Shown: in pieces, positions 31,354-37,054 of the stretch
Layout: every line of letters starts with the position of its first letter
Position numbering within the stretch: position 1 is the first letter of the stretch
IMG/VR virus record: IMGVR_UViG_3300049479_000172
Coordinates: 1 to 37,054 of that record
Strand: one strand, 5' to 3'
Origin: a virus
Length of the DNA stretch: 37,054 nucleotides
The notes under the pieces: generated by a model
Database searches by the model: none
What the model was told of the DNA's origin: nothing
The model's input: only the letters and a program-made list of their open reading frames with translations
Position numbers and translations under genes: made by a program

Positions 31354-31469
31354 CGCTGCTTCCCCCGCCCGCCGCAGAGGTGGCAGATGGCGCCGCCCCA
31401 GTTGCCCTTGACCTTGCAGTTCGGGCACGGCATCCGCGACGGGCGCTGCTTCTTCGTCTTGCGCTTCAC
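31350..31469 (-). CDS. Tiny zinc-ribbon protein (39 aa)
   Basis: GTG 31469 overlaps the stop of the upstream gene (GTGA), and the stop overlaps the ATG of the multi-zinc protein (ATGA). The peptide MKRKTKKQRPSRMPCPNCKV ends with CHLCGGRGKQR, so CPNC and CHLC can hold one zinc as in DnaJ-type or rubredoxin-like knuckles. The basic N-terminus suggests nucleic-acid binding. The tight overlaps on both sides and the paired CxxC motifs support it despite its size. Confidence 0.6.
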   Translation of the reverse strand: MKRKTKKQRPSRMPCPNCKVKGNWGGAICHLCGGRGKQR

Positions 31470-31708
31470 TTCCGCACCCCCAGCCACTCGTCGACGATGT
31501 CGCAGGCGGAACGAAGGTCCATTTTGCTCCAGCCAGCGTCGGGGTGAAGCGTGTACCCGTCGTCGTCGCGAACGGCGTCATACGAGAACAGCACCATAGC
31601 GGCCGCCCACTGCATCCCCACCACTAGGCGGATGAGGTCGTCGCGGGTGACGTCGGGGATGACCTCGCCGTCGAACCTGTAGTCAACTCCACTGAAAAGT
31701 CGCTTCAT
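31466..31708 (-). CDS. Hypothetical protein (80 aa)
   Basis: MKRLFSGVDYRFDGEVIPDV is followed by a helical middle (LIRLVVGMQWAAAMVLFSYD) and an acidic end with DLRSACDIVDEWLGVRK. ATG 31708 follows GGAGGTGGAGGG and overlaps the upstream stop. It is one of several small cluster proteins with no recognisable family. Confidence 0.55.
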   Translation of the reverse strand: MKRLFSGVDYRFDGEVIPDVTRDDLIRLVVGMQWAAAMVLFSYDAVRDDDGYTLHPDAGWSKMDLRSACDIVDEWLGVRK

Positions 31709-31995
31709 CCCTCCACCTCCGTCGACGGCACGGCGATGGCGTCGAGGCGTTCAATCGCCTCCCGGATGGGGAGGTTCATCGACTGCCACATCTCGCGGCG
31801 CGCCGCCTCCACCACCTCCCTCATCGCCTCCACCTGCCTCCGCGCCTCGTCACGCTCGGCCACCGCCTGCGCATGCAGCGCCTGCACCGCGTTGAGGGCC
31901 TCCACGTCGGCGGCGCGCTGGCGGATGAGGGTGTCGCGTTCGGTGCGGAGTTCGTCGACGGTGGCCATCAGGAACTCGTCCATGTTCTGGCCCAT
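31705..31995 (-). CDS. Coiled-coil hypothetical protein (96 aa)
   Basis: The protein is almost entirely one charged helix (ATVDELRTERDTLIRQRAAD, then AQAVAERDEARRQVEAMREV). ATG 31995 overlaps the stop of the large coiled-coil gene (TGATG); a GTG one codon earlier is possible. The composition is like the neighbour at 31995-33218, so the two may interact. Confidence 0.55.
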   Translation of the reverse strand: MGQNMDEFLMATVDELRTERDTLIRQRAADVEALNAVQALHAQAVAERDEARRQVEAMREVVEAARREMWQSMNLPIREAIERLDAIAVPSTEVEG

Positions 31996-33218
31996 CACTC
32001 TACCCCCTTCACGCCGTTCTGCGGCTCGTCGAACGGAGCACCCGTCACCACCCCGCTGGCCTCGTGGGCGCGGTCGAGGGCGGGGCCGATGTCGAACTTG
32101 TAAGCGGCGCTTACAGGTTGCAGCGCGTCACCTGGGACGGCGTCGAGGGCGGCGAGGGCGTCGTCGCTCTCATCCCACAGGCGCTCAAGGTCGAGCGCGA
32201 TGCTTCGCAGGCTGTGGACGCCACGGTCCTCGTCCACCTTGAACGTGATGCCGTCGCGGAATGCCTTCAGCTTCCTCACGGCGTCCATCGCCAACCGCAG
32301 CCGCTCCTGACACGCCGCGAGCTGGATGCCCAGCTCGTCGCGGGCGGCTTTCTCGACGCACACCACGCACGCCGTCGGCCCGCCCCACACCCAGCGGTTG
32401 CAGTGGCGGCATCGACGCCCGGTCCACCCGCCCATTGCGACGAAGCATTCGCCCGTCGCGAGTTCAGGCCCCATGCTCTGGTGCTGCTTGTCCTCGTGGG
32501 CGTCGCCTTCCTCTTGCGTCGGCTCGCGACGGTAGGCGATGTCGCAGCCGAGTTCGGCGCTCTCCGCGCGGGCCTTCCACTCGTCGCGTTCCCGCACGAC
32601 GGCGGCGGTGCCGCTGTAGCCGATGGTCGATCCCATCGAGCACTTCTCTGCAGTCATGCCGCACTCGGCCATGATGGCGCGGACTTCCATGACGCGCGCG
32701 CTCGGCTCCTCGCCGAAGTCGCGGTCCATTTCCTCAGACACGAGCACGTCGACTGCTCGCCTTGTCAGCGCCTCCGCCTTCTCCTTCGCAGCGATGGCGG
32801 CGTCGCGCTGCTCGGCTGCGTGCGCACATGCCTCGATGGTGCGGGCGTGGTCCGCGTTCTCGGCCTCCATCAGCCGTTCGTGCTCTTCCACGCTCACCCA
32901 CCTCCCCCGCTCGGCGGCGACGCCGGGGCGGGAGAGGATGGCGTCGATGCGAGCCTGCCACTCGTCGCCCCAGAACGGCGACGGCGGGCCGTCGTCCTCG
33001 CGGCAACTCCACTCCGCGCGCTTCACGTCGTCGAGAAGGGCGGTGCATTCCGCCACCATGCGGGACAGGTCGTCCGCGCGGGCCTTCTCGGCGGCGCACT
33101 CCTTCTCTACGTCGGTCAGCCGCGCGAGCGTCGCACGGTACGCGCTGATGGCCCCGGCGGCGTGCTCCTTCTCGGCGGCGAGCTGTTCACGGATGCCAGA
33201 AATCGAATCGTTGTCCAT
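31995..33218 (-). CDS. Large coiled-coil protein with central zinc finger (407 aa)
   Basis: Residues 1-170 are coiled-coil-like (QLAAEKEHAAGAISAYRATL, SVEEHERLMEAENADHARTI), interrupted by the short tryptophan-containing segment SPFWGDEWQARIDAI. About residues 255-300 carry a Cys-rich unit (GECFVAMGGWTGRRCRHCNR followed by ACVVCVEKA), probably a zinc finger. The C-terminus is again helical. ATG 33218 follows GAGGGAG; a GTG one codon earlier is possible. Function is unknown. Confidence 0.55.
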   Translation of the reverse strand: MDNDSISGIREQLAAEKEHAAGAISAYRATLARLTDVEKECAAEKARADDLSRMVAECTALLDDVKRAEWSCREDDGPPSPFWGDEWQARIDAILSRPGVAAERGRWVSVEEHERLMEAENADHARTIEACAHAAEQRDAAIAAKEKAEALTRRAVDVLVSEEMDRDFGEEPSARVMEVRAIMAECGMTAEKCSMGSTIGYSGTAAVVRERDEWKARAESAELGCDIAYRREPTQEEGDAHEDKQHQSMGPELATGECFVAMGGWTGRRCRHCNRWVWGGPTACVVCVEKAARDELGIQLAACQERLRLAMDAVRKLKAFRDGITFKVDEDRGVHSLRSIALDLERLWDESDDALAALDAVPGDALQPVSAAYKFDIGPALDRAHEASGVVTGAPFDEPQNGVKGVE

Positions 33219-33221
33219 CAC

Positions 33222-33356
33222 TCACTCCCTCTCATAAAACGACCGCAGCGCACGGTGCTGGCGGTCCAGTTGACGTCGGCGGTCCCACCCGACGTGCAGT
33301 GTGCCTAGCAGTAGCCCGACAGCACCCACGACGGCAAGCAAGATCACATCAGACAT
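33222..33356 (-). CDS. Small single-span membrane protein (44 aa)
   Basis: MSDVILLAVVGAVGLLLGTL is a transmembrane helix, followed by the basic tail GWDRRRQLDRQHRALRSFYE. ATG 33356 lies 13 bases inside the end of the methyltransferase gene. Small proteins of this shape can be holins, antiholins or membrane anchors; in this early-type cluster none of these can be chosen. Confidence 0.5.
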   Translation of the reverse strand: MSDVILLAVVGAVGLLLGTLHVGWDRRRQLDRQHRALRSFYERE

Positions 33357-34042
33357 GGCTGATACCCACGTTCCAGGCGCTTGCGCGCAATCTCGTAGTG
33401 CTCGGGCTTCTCTTCCGACGTGATGCAGCGCCGGCCTTCCATCGCGGCGGCGAGGGCGGTTGTGCCGCTGCCGCAGAAGGGGTCGACGATCAGGTCGCCG
33501 GGGCGGCTGTAGTCGCGGACGATGGCGCGCATGCCTTTGATGCACTTGCTGCCGGTGACGCCGTGGTAGTCGTTGCCAGCACGTGGCGTGTCGACGAGAT
33601 ACCAGCCGGGGCGCGAGCCCATGTCCTGCTCTTCGAGGTTCTTCCGTGGGCGAGCAACCATGATGTGGTCGACCTGCGACGCCGGGCCGTCGGCGCGAAA
33701 CCTCGGGGCGGCTCCGCGCTTCACCCAGACGACCGGCGCGAAGACGTACCAGCCTTGAGCCTCCCACGCCGTTGCGTGCCATTCGCGGCTGATGTGGTCG
33801 CCGAAGATGACAGCCCACCGACGAGTCCGTGGGGCCAGAAACGCAGCGAGGGCGTCGGCGTCGGCCTGCCCAATGGGGCGATAGCCGATGTCCGTCGTCA
33901 TGGCGACCTCGTGCGTGCCGTGACTCATGTAGCCCTCGTCGGTCCTCGCGCTATACGGCGGATCACAGATCACCGCATCACACGTCGTGACATCCGACAG
34001 CACGTCCTGCCAGCGCCCGAGGCGCAGATCGATGGGGCTCAC
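33344..34042 (-). CDS. DNA methyltransferase, DPPY type (232 aa)
   Basis: The catalytic motif CDAVICDPPYS near residue 30 precedes the AdoMet-binding motif DLIVDPFCGSGTTALAAAME near 185, the beta-class order of amino-methyltransferases that make N6-methyladenine or N4-methylcytosine. A WVKRG segment lies between. GTG 34042 overlaps the upstream stop (GTGA) and places the start just before the first motif. No restriction enzyme gene is next to it, so it is probably a solitary phage enzyme that protects phage DNA or marks it for regulation. The target site is not predictable by eye. Confidence 0.85.
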   Translation of the reverse strand: MSPIDLRLGRWQDVLSDVTTCDAVICDPPYSARTDEGYMSHGTHEVAMTTDIGYRPIGQADADALAAFLAPRTRRWAVIFGDHISREWHATAWEAQGWYVFAPVVWVKRGAAPRFRADGPASQVDHIMVARPRKNLEEQDMGSRPGWYLVDTPRAGNDYHGVTGSKCIKGMRAIVRDYSRPGDLIVDPFCGSGTTALAAAMEGRRCITSEEKPEHYEIARKRLERGYQPCLM

Positions 34043-34200
34043 ACACCCTCCCTCACAAGGCGCCGCAGCCTTTCTACCTCGGCGCGCAGTTGATTTCTCT
34101 CGTCGATGATCAGGTGCCACTTCTCGACGGGCACAATCACGACGTCGTCGACCTCGACGACCATCCACGAGTCCAGCCACCGGCGGATGCGGGCGATCAC
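34039..34200 (-). CDS. Small hypothetical protein (53 aa)
   Basis: GTG 34200 is preceded by GGGGGGAG and overlaps the upstream stop. The peptide begins MIARIRRWLDSWMVVEVDDV and ends with a leucine-zipper-like helix (IIDERNQLRAEVERLRRLVR). It is linked to the methyltransferase by GTGA. Function is unknown. Confidence 0.5.
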   Translation of the reverse strand: MIARIRRWLDSWMVVEVDDVVIVPVEKWHLIIDERNQLRAEVERLRRLVREGV

Positions 34201-34370
34201 CGCTCCCCCCTCGCCACCGCGAGCAGCACGCCACGGGCCCACGTGCCGCACTTCGCGATGCGTCCGCCGCTGTCCACGGTCTGCGAGGCAGCCGCACGCA
34301 GCGTGGCGAGTTCTTCGGGGGTGAGCGCGATGTTCAGGCACACGCGCTTGTCGTCCTTGGTCTTCTTCAT
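34197..34370 (-). CDS. Ribbon-helix-helix-like small protein (57 aa)
   Basis: MKKTKDDKRVCLNIALTPEE has the strand-then-helix opening of ribbon-helix-helix DNA-binding proteins ('.k.v.l.lt.eE...L...a'), continued by ATLRAAASQTVDSGG and TWARGVLLAVARGER. It is the right size for an Arc/CopG-type regulator. It is linked on both sides by 4-base overlaps, between two methyltransferase-like genes, and could regulate the cluster. The family call is tentative. Confidence 0.45.
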   Translation of the reverse strand: MKKTKDDKRVCLNIALTPEELATLRAAASQTVDSGGRIAKCGTWARGVLLAVARGER

Positions 34371-34915
34371 CGGGTCTTCGTCTCCTTGATCTCAACGGTG
34401 CAGATCGTGTCGTTGTGAGCGCCGCCGTGTGCCACGATCAGCACCTCGACGAGTCGGAAGCCGTTGGCCTTGCCAAAGCCTCCAGAGTTCCAGCCGAAAC
34501 ACAGCGCCTTGCCGCCGACCTTGATGGCGCGCGCTGCCAGCCGCTTGCGGTCACCGTAGAACGCCGACGTGGTGTTCTCGCCGTGGACAACGCGACCAAC
34601 ACCCTTGTACGCCTCCGCGATCTGGCGCGGAGAGTACGGCGGATCGAACAGCACGCCGTCGACGTTGGCGCCGTCGAAGCGGGCGAGAAAGTCGGCGGCT
34701 TCCTCGTGGTAGTCGGCATGGAAGTCCGGGTTCAGGTCGTTGGTGACGCAGCGATGCGCAAACGGCGACGCGCGCGAGAACGGGTCCAGCCACACGCCGT
34801 CGGTGAGGTGGCGAGCAATCAGCGCGCGGATTGGCGGCACGCTGAAGGTGTTGGCGTTGGGCATCGCCCACGCTCGCGACATGGCGAGCGGGGTGAGAAA
34901 GAGGTCAGCGGTCAC
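34367..34915 (-). CDS. Second DPPY methyltransferase-like protein (182 aa)
   Basis: GVLFDPPYSPRQIAEAYKGV contains the catalytic DPPY motif of adenine/cytosine amino-methyltransferases. The AdoMet-site equivalent appears to be WLDPFSRASPFAHRCVTNDL near residue 45, which lacks the usual FxGxG. The N-terminus MTADLFLTPLAMSRAWAMPN is like that of small phage proteins annotated as DNA methylases. GTG 34915 overlaps the upstream stop (GTGA) and follows AGGAGTG. Whether it still binds AdoMet is open because of the changed glycine motif. Confidence 0.65.
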   Translation of the reverse strand: MTADLFLTPLAMSRAWAMPNANTFSVPPIRALIARHLTDGVWLDPFSRASPFAHRCVTNDLNPDFHADYHEEAADFLARFDGANVDGVLFDPPYSPRQIAEAYKGVGRVVHGENTTSAFYGDRKRLAARAIKVGGKALCFGWNSGGFGKANGFRLVEVLIVAHGGAHNDTICTVEIKETKTR

Positions 34916-35127
34916 GCGGAGCACTCCTCACAGGAGCACGGCACAACCGTCTTCATCGCTTCACGCAGGTCTGCGATCGTCCATTCGTGGACCTCGTGTG
35001 TCCCTGTCGACTCAGCAACCCAGCCGACGTGTAGCGACACAAACACGCCGTCACCATTCTGTCCTGTGCCTTCGTTGCTGATGCTTGCAACGCGCGGGTC
35101 TGACTTGAGCTTGTCGAGGTATTTCAT
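34912..35127 (-). CDS. Small hypothetical protein (71 aa)
   Basis: MKYLDKLKSDPRVASISNEG continues with a beta strand (DGVFVSLHVGWVAES), a helix (EWTIADLREAMKTVV) and a Cys-rich end (PCSCEECSA). The start follows GAGGAGAGAGAC, a variant of the start-associated sequence, and the AGGGAC hairpin at 35146-35160. Function is unknown. Confidence 0.55.
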   Translation of the reverse strand: MKYLDKLKSDPRVASISNEGTGQNGDGVFVSLHVGWVAESTGTHEVHEWTIADLREAMKTVVPCSCEECSA

Positions 35128-35231
35128 CGTCTCTCTCCTCTTTGGCCGGCGTCCCTGCCGTCCTTTCGCAGCACCGCCATCCGGCGCTGCACATCTTCCA
35201 TGGCGGCGATCACGTCAGTGGGACTGCTCAC
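35124..35231 (-). CDS. Possible tiny gene (35 aa), or structured leader
   Basis: GTG 35231 opens a frame reading MSSPTDVIAAMEDVQRRMAV and ending in RGERR, whose stop overlaps the next ATG (ATGA). It starts 17 bases inside the end of the upstream gene. The AGGGAC hairpin lies within it, so the stretch may be mainly an RNA leader. The ATGA overlap, the habit of this cluster, favours translation. Confidence 0.35.
   Translation of the reverse strand: MSSPTDVIAAMEDVQRRMAVLRKDGRDAGQRGERR
35146..35160 (-). promoter_or_regulatory. Leader hairpin with AGGGAC loop, third copy
   Basis: On the minus strand CGGC, loop AGGGAC, GCCG, then CCAAAGAGGAGAGAGAC before the ATG at 35127. The 15 bases CGGCAGGGACGCCGG are identical to the plus-arm copy near 3606. 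Confidence 0.5.
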
Positions 35232-35445
35232 GGGCCACCGCCTCTCTGTGGCGCTCCACGGCGGCCAGCACCTCGCGGTAACAGTCCTGCGCCCACCGCA
35301 GCAGGTAGCGGTCGTCGCCGCCGGTGTTGCCGAGGTCCAGCACCCACTCGGTCACGTCGACGTTGTCGGCGGCCTGCGCAAGCTCCTTGTCGGTGGGCGA
35401 GTCGTCGATGCCGGGGTCGGGCAGGTGGCGGTCGGGGTCAATCAC
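35215..35445 (-). CDS. Hypothetical protein (76 aa)
   Basis: GTG 35445 follows GGAGG by 7 bases and lies in the last bases of the tiny upstream gene. MIDPDRHLPDPGIDDSPTDK is acidic, followed by a helical end (RYLLRWAQDCYREVLAAVER). No family is recognised. Confidence 0.5.
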   Translation of the reverse strand: MIDPDRHLPDPGIDDSPTDKELAQAADNVDVTEWVLDLGNTGGDDRYLLRWAQDCYREVLAAVERHREAVAREQSH

Positions 35446-35545
35446 GGAAAGCCTCCAGGCTCAAGAGAAACGCCCACACGGGCAGACGACGGCGCTTTGC
35501 CTCGCGCACGATGGCGCGGCGGACGGTGGGGCACAGCGGTTTCAC
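35438..35545 (-). CDS. Tiny basic protein (35 aa)
   Basis: GTG 35545 overlaps the upstream stop (GTGA). The peptide MKPLCPTVRRAIVREAKRRR ends LPVWAFLLSLEAFRD and is a basic amphipathic helix with a hydrophobic end. It overlaps the next start by 8 bases. Support comes from overlaps and composition only. Confidence 0.45.
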   Translation of the reverse strand: MKPLCPTVRRAIVREAKRRRLPVWAFLLSLEAFRD

Positions 35546-35748
35546 ACCGGCACCCCATAGATTTCAGCGAGTTCGGCCAGAACGTCCTCGAGCGGGCGCT
35601 CGTCCTCCCCCATCTCCCGCGCCCACTGCTCGGCGCGCTCGTCGGTGATCTCGTGGTCGTCCTCTGGCGGGTCGTCGCGGTGGTCGACGGGGTCCACGCG
35701 GGACTCCCAGTAGTGGTCGGCGCCGCGCGGGGTGTTGTCGTCGTTCAT
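35542..35748 (-). CDS. Acidic hypothetical protein (68 aa)
   Basis: MNDDNTPRGADHYWESRVDP is followed by Asp/Glu-rich sequence (DHRDDPPEDDHEITDERAEQ) and a helix (PLEDVLAELAEIYGVPV). The strongly acidic character could mimic DNA, but nothing proves it. The start is set by GAGGAGAGAC (35752-35761), 3 bases upstream, and a terminator-like hairpin lies just before. Confidence 0.55.
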   Translation of the reverse strand: MNDDNTPRGADHYWESRVDPVDHRDDPPEDDHEITDERAEQWAREMGEDERPLEDVLAELAEIYGVPV

Positions 35749-35769
35749 GGTGTCTCTCCTCTGACGCGC

Positions 35770-35789
35770 AAAGCCCGGGCTGACCGGGC
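35770..35789 (-). terminator. Terminator-like hairpin between two minus-strand genes
   Basis: On the minus strand GCCCGG, loop TCAGC, CCGGGC, TTT. It follows the 37-residue gene and stands before the SD of the next gene, like the plus-strand hairpins at 3323 and 4176. The T run is short, so termination would be partial. Confidence 0.5.
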
Positions 35790-35816
35790 GATGCGGGGTC
35801 GGTTGTAGGGGTGGGG

Positions 35817-35930
35817 TCAGGCAAAGATGATGCTGACCACAAGGTCAACCTTTGAATCGCTGACTTCACAGCCAGAGCGAAAGTCGCAAAAGAGCTTGGC
35901 AATCCAGTTGTTTTCGGTGTTGCGCAGCAT
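35817..35930 (-). CDS. Tiny hypothetical protein (37 aa), first gene of the promoter unit
   Basis: From ATG 35930 the peptide reads MLRNTENNWIAKLFCDFRSG and ends SDSKVDLVVSIIFA. GAGGAGAGAC (35933-35942) lies 2 bases upstream, behind the AGGGAC hairpin and the repeated promoter, so this is the first gene transcribed from it. It is less GC-rich than its neighbours. Function is unknown; a longer frame upstream is excluded because it would run through the promoter. Confidence 0.55.
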   Translation of the reverse strand: MLRNTENNWIAKLFCDFRSGCEVSDSKVDLVVSIIFA

Positions 35931-35949
35931 CTGTCTCTCCTCTGTGTGA

Positions 35950-35967
35950 GGCAGCGTCCCTGCTGCC
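35950..35967 (-). promoter_or_regulatory. Leader hairpin with AGGGAC loop, second copy
   Basis: On the minus strand GGCAGC, loop AGGGAC, GCTGCC, ten bases behind the -10 box of the promoter. The stem differs from the copy at 3605-3620 but still pairs, while the loop is the same. Confidence 0.6.
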
Positions 35968-35976
35968 CATGAGTCC

Positions 35977-36004
35977 ATTCTACACACGCGCACAGAAACG
36001 TCAA
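35977..36004 (-). promoter_or_regulatory. Strong promoter, minus-arm copy of the repeated phage promoter
   Basis: On the minus strand TTGACG (36004-35999), 16 bases, TAGAAT (35982-35977). It matches the plus promoter at 3570-3597 at about 31 of 35 positions, including the flanks GACGC and GTG before the -10. It would drive the small-gene cluster from 35930 downward. Confidence 0.75.
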
Positions 36005-36028
36005 GCGTCTGCCTCACGTTTCTGTGCG
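35989..36028. promoter_or_regulatory. 13-base perfect inverted repeat around the -35 box
   Basis: CGCACAGAAACGT (35989-36001) and ACGTTTCTGTGCG (36016-36028) are exact inverted copies with 14 bases between them. The arms flank the -35 box, so this may be an operator. No T run follows in either direction, so a terminator is less likely. The plus-arm promoter lacks the second arm. Confidence 0.55.
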
Positions 36029-36050
36029 GTGGCTTTGGGATGCGGTGGCG

Positions 36051-36728
36051 TTACAGATCAGGCCGGCGGGCGGACATGATCCGCTGGTAGATCGCACGCA
36101 CGCGCCTCACGTCGTCGGCGCAGTAGGACGCCACGCGGTCGAGGTGGCCGGCACAGATCAGGGCCCACACCTGATCTCCCGTGATCCCGTCGGCGCCTTT
36201 GACCGGCGCGTCCACCGCGAGGGCGAGCGCCAGATCCTCGAGCGAGACGCGCTGGCGGGCGTCGCCGGTCCACGACTCCATCGTGCAGACCCACCGATTC
36301 GCGCGGTCCCAGGGGCGCAGGCCCCACGCGGTGATCGCAGACGGCAGATAGACCCCGTGTGCCGTCGCGCGCTGGCGCAGCATCCCACGGTCGAAGTCCG
36401 CGCCGTGGGCCACGATGGCGTCGAGGTTGCGGGCAAACTGGACATCATGGTCGAGGTCGATCATGTCGCGCGCGAACCGGCGCAGCATGGCTCCCTCGCC
36501 GTCGGGGTCGGCGCGGTCGCGGACGTAGGTGATCGGCTCGTCGTTGTCGGTGGCGACGCTGATCACCCACAGCTCGCCGAAGGTGCCCGACAGGGACGTG
36601 CGCTTGTACGCCTCGTCTGCCTTGCGGGCGTGCTCTGGGTCGCGCAAGGCGTCGTGCTTTGCGGCGAGGTGGGCGATCACGTCTGGGCGCGTCGACGGGC
36701 CGGTTTCGGTGTCGATGTAGAGGATCAT
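36051..36728 (-). CDS. 3'-5' exonuclease, RNase H-fold DEDD type (225 aa)
   Basis: MILYIDTETGPSTRPDVIAH gives the first acidic pair (D6, E8), IVAHGADFDRGML the second motif, and VASYCADDVRRVRAIYQ the third, in the order of DnaQ/PolB-like exonucleases. The region LSGTFGELWVISVATDNDEP is the expected beta strand after motif I. It probably trims or proofreads DNA during phage replication or recombination. ATG 36728 overlaps the RusA stop (ATGA), tying the two together. Confidence 0.75.
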   Translation of the reverse strand: MILYIDTETGPSTRPDVIAHLAAKHDALRDPEHARKADEAYKRTSLSGTFGELWVISVATDNDEPITYVRDRADPDGEGAMLRRFARDMIDLDHDVQFARNLDAIVAHGADFDRGMLRQRATAHGVYLPSAITAWGLRPWDRANRWVCTMESWTGDARQRVSLEDLALALAVDAPVKGADGITGDQVWALICAGHLDRVASYCADDVRRVRAIYQRIMSARRPDL

Positions 36729-37054
36729 GCCTGCCTTTCAATCTCGATCGTGAATCCGACACGCGCCGTCTCGTCGGGGCGCGCGCGGCGTTGCTGGTAG
36801 CGCCAGGTGATCGGCGCCGTGGTCCCATCGTGCGTCCCGTAGTGCGCGGCGATGGTGTCGCGGACATACTTGAACGCGCTGGGCAGGTTGTCGTCGTCGA
36901 GGTCACGCGGTGAGATGCGCGTGAAAGTGACCACGACGGGAAGGTCCGGCAGCACACGCGAGCGCAGGAGCCACGCGGTCGTCTGCTTCTCGCGGTCTTT
37001 GCGCTTCTGCGTCGTCTTCCAGTGGCCGCGCACGTTGGTCCATGCGTCGACCTT
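36725..37054 (-). CDS. RusA-type Holliday junction resolvase (partial at right edge)
   Basis: The frame is open to the window edge, so the N-terminus is missing; the visible part starts KVDAWTNVRGHWKTTQKRKD, like the 'N.r.HW..r.k.k' opening of RusA proteins. The segment SPRDLDDDNLPSAFKYVRDT carries the conserved aspartates of the metal site. RusA cuts four-way junctions and may resolve replication concatemers before packaging. A GTG at 37033 is in frame but would remove the conserved N-terminal Asn, so the true start is probably beyond the edge. Confidence 0.8.
   Translation of the reverse strand, partial: KVDAWTNVRGHWKTTQKRKDREKQTTAWLLRSRVLPDLPVVVTFTRISPRDLDDDNLPSAFKYVRDTIAAHYGTHDGTTAPITWRYQQRRARPDETARVGFTIEIERQA

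Noticed and set aside
32064-33308. Plus-strand open frame of 414 codons
   Set aside because: It is opposite the coiled-coil/zinc gene, which has coherent heptads, an SD and overlaps with its neighbours.
35989-36028. Terminator of the exonuclease gene
   Set aside because: The inverted repeat has a 14-base loop and no T run on either side, and it overlaps a strong promoter; an operator is more likely.
1-37054. tRNA genes or integration functions (integrase, attachment site)
   Set aside because: No T-arm plus acceptor pattern and no recombinase motifs were seen on either strand, so lysogeny is not supported by this window.

Overview
The window is a stretch of a tailed double-stranded DNA phage genome (or prophage) of high GC content, cut at both ends: the left edge lies inside a helicase-like gene and the right edge inside a RusA-type resolvase gene. 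The tape measure protein, the G/GT-type tail chaperone and the absence of any sheath gene point to a long non-contractile tail (siphovirus). The host cannot be named. GTG and TTG starts are common, most genes overlap by 1-4 bases, and a lipoprotein with a classical lipobox plus several signal-peptide proteins hint at a high-GC, possibly Gram-negative host. No integrase, excisionase, lysogeny repressor, tRNA or CRISPR array is seen.

Layout. 1-3057 (+): replication, with a helicase C-terminus and a primase-polymerase/helicase fusion. 3058-3367: the only gap over 300 bases, holding hairpins, an AT-rich patch and a promoter. 3368-4455 (+): four small early-type genes. 4585-8896 (+): packaging and portal genes (small and large terminase, a lipoprotein, portal, Mu gpF-like head protein). 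8916-22433 (+): connector, tail tube, tail chaperones G/GT, tape measure, distal tail, hub and fibre-like genes. 22433-25840 (+): a gpG/gp10-like protein, scaffold, major capsid protein and accessory head proteins, unusually placed after the tail genes. 25870-30699 (+): secreted proteins, an SGNH-hydrolase fibre, a patatin-like phospholipase, two small membrane proteins and a C39-like cysteine peptidase (lysis region). 30706-37054 (-): a convergent cluster of small overlapping genes with zinc-binding proteins, two DPPY methyltransferase-like genes, an RNase H-fold exonuclease and RusA.

Regulation is the most striking part. A near-identical promoter (TTGACR-N16-TAGAAT in a shared context of about 35 bases) occurs once on each arm, pointing inward. 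Each copy is followed by a small hairpin with the loop AGGGAC and by the start-associated sequence GAGGAGAGAC; a third hairpin copy lies further along the minus-strand cluster. A different 16-base palindrome (consensus CTGCACTATAGTGCAG) occurs three times, directly before the connector gene and the scaffold gene, with a -10-like core inside the consensus and almost no room for a ribosome binding site, suggesting leaderless regulated late transcripts. The tail chaperone pair carries a lambda-like slippery heptamer GGGAAAA with a -1 frame open for 125 codons.
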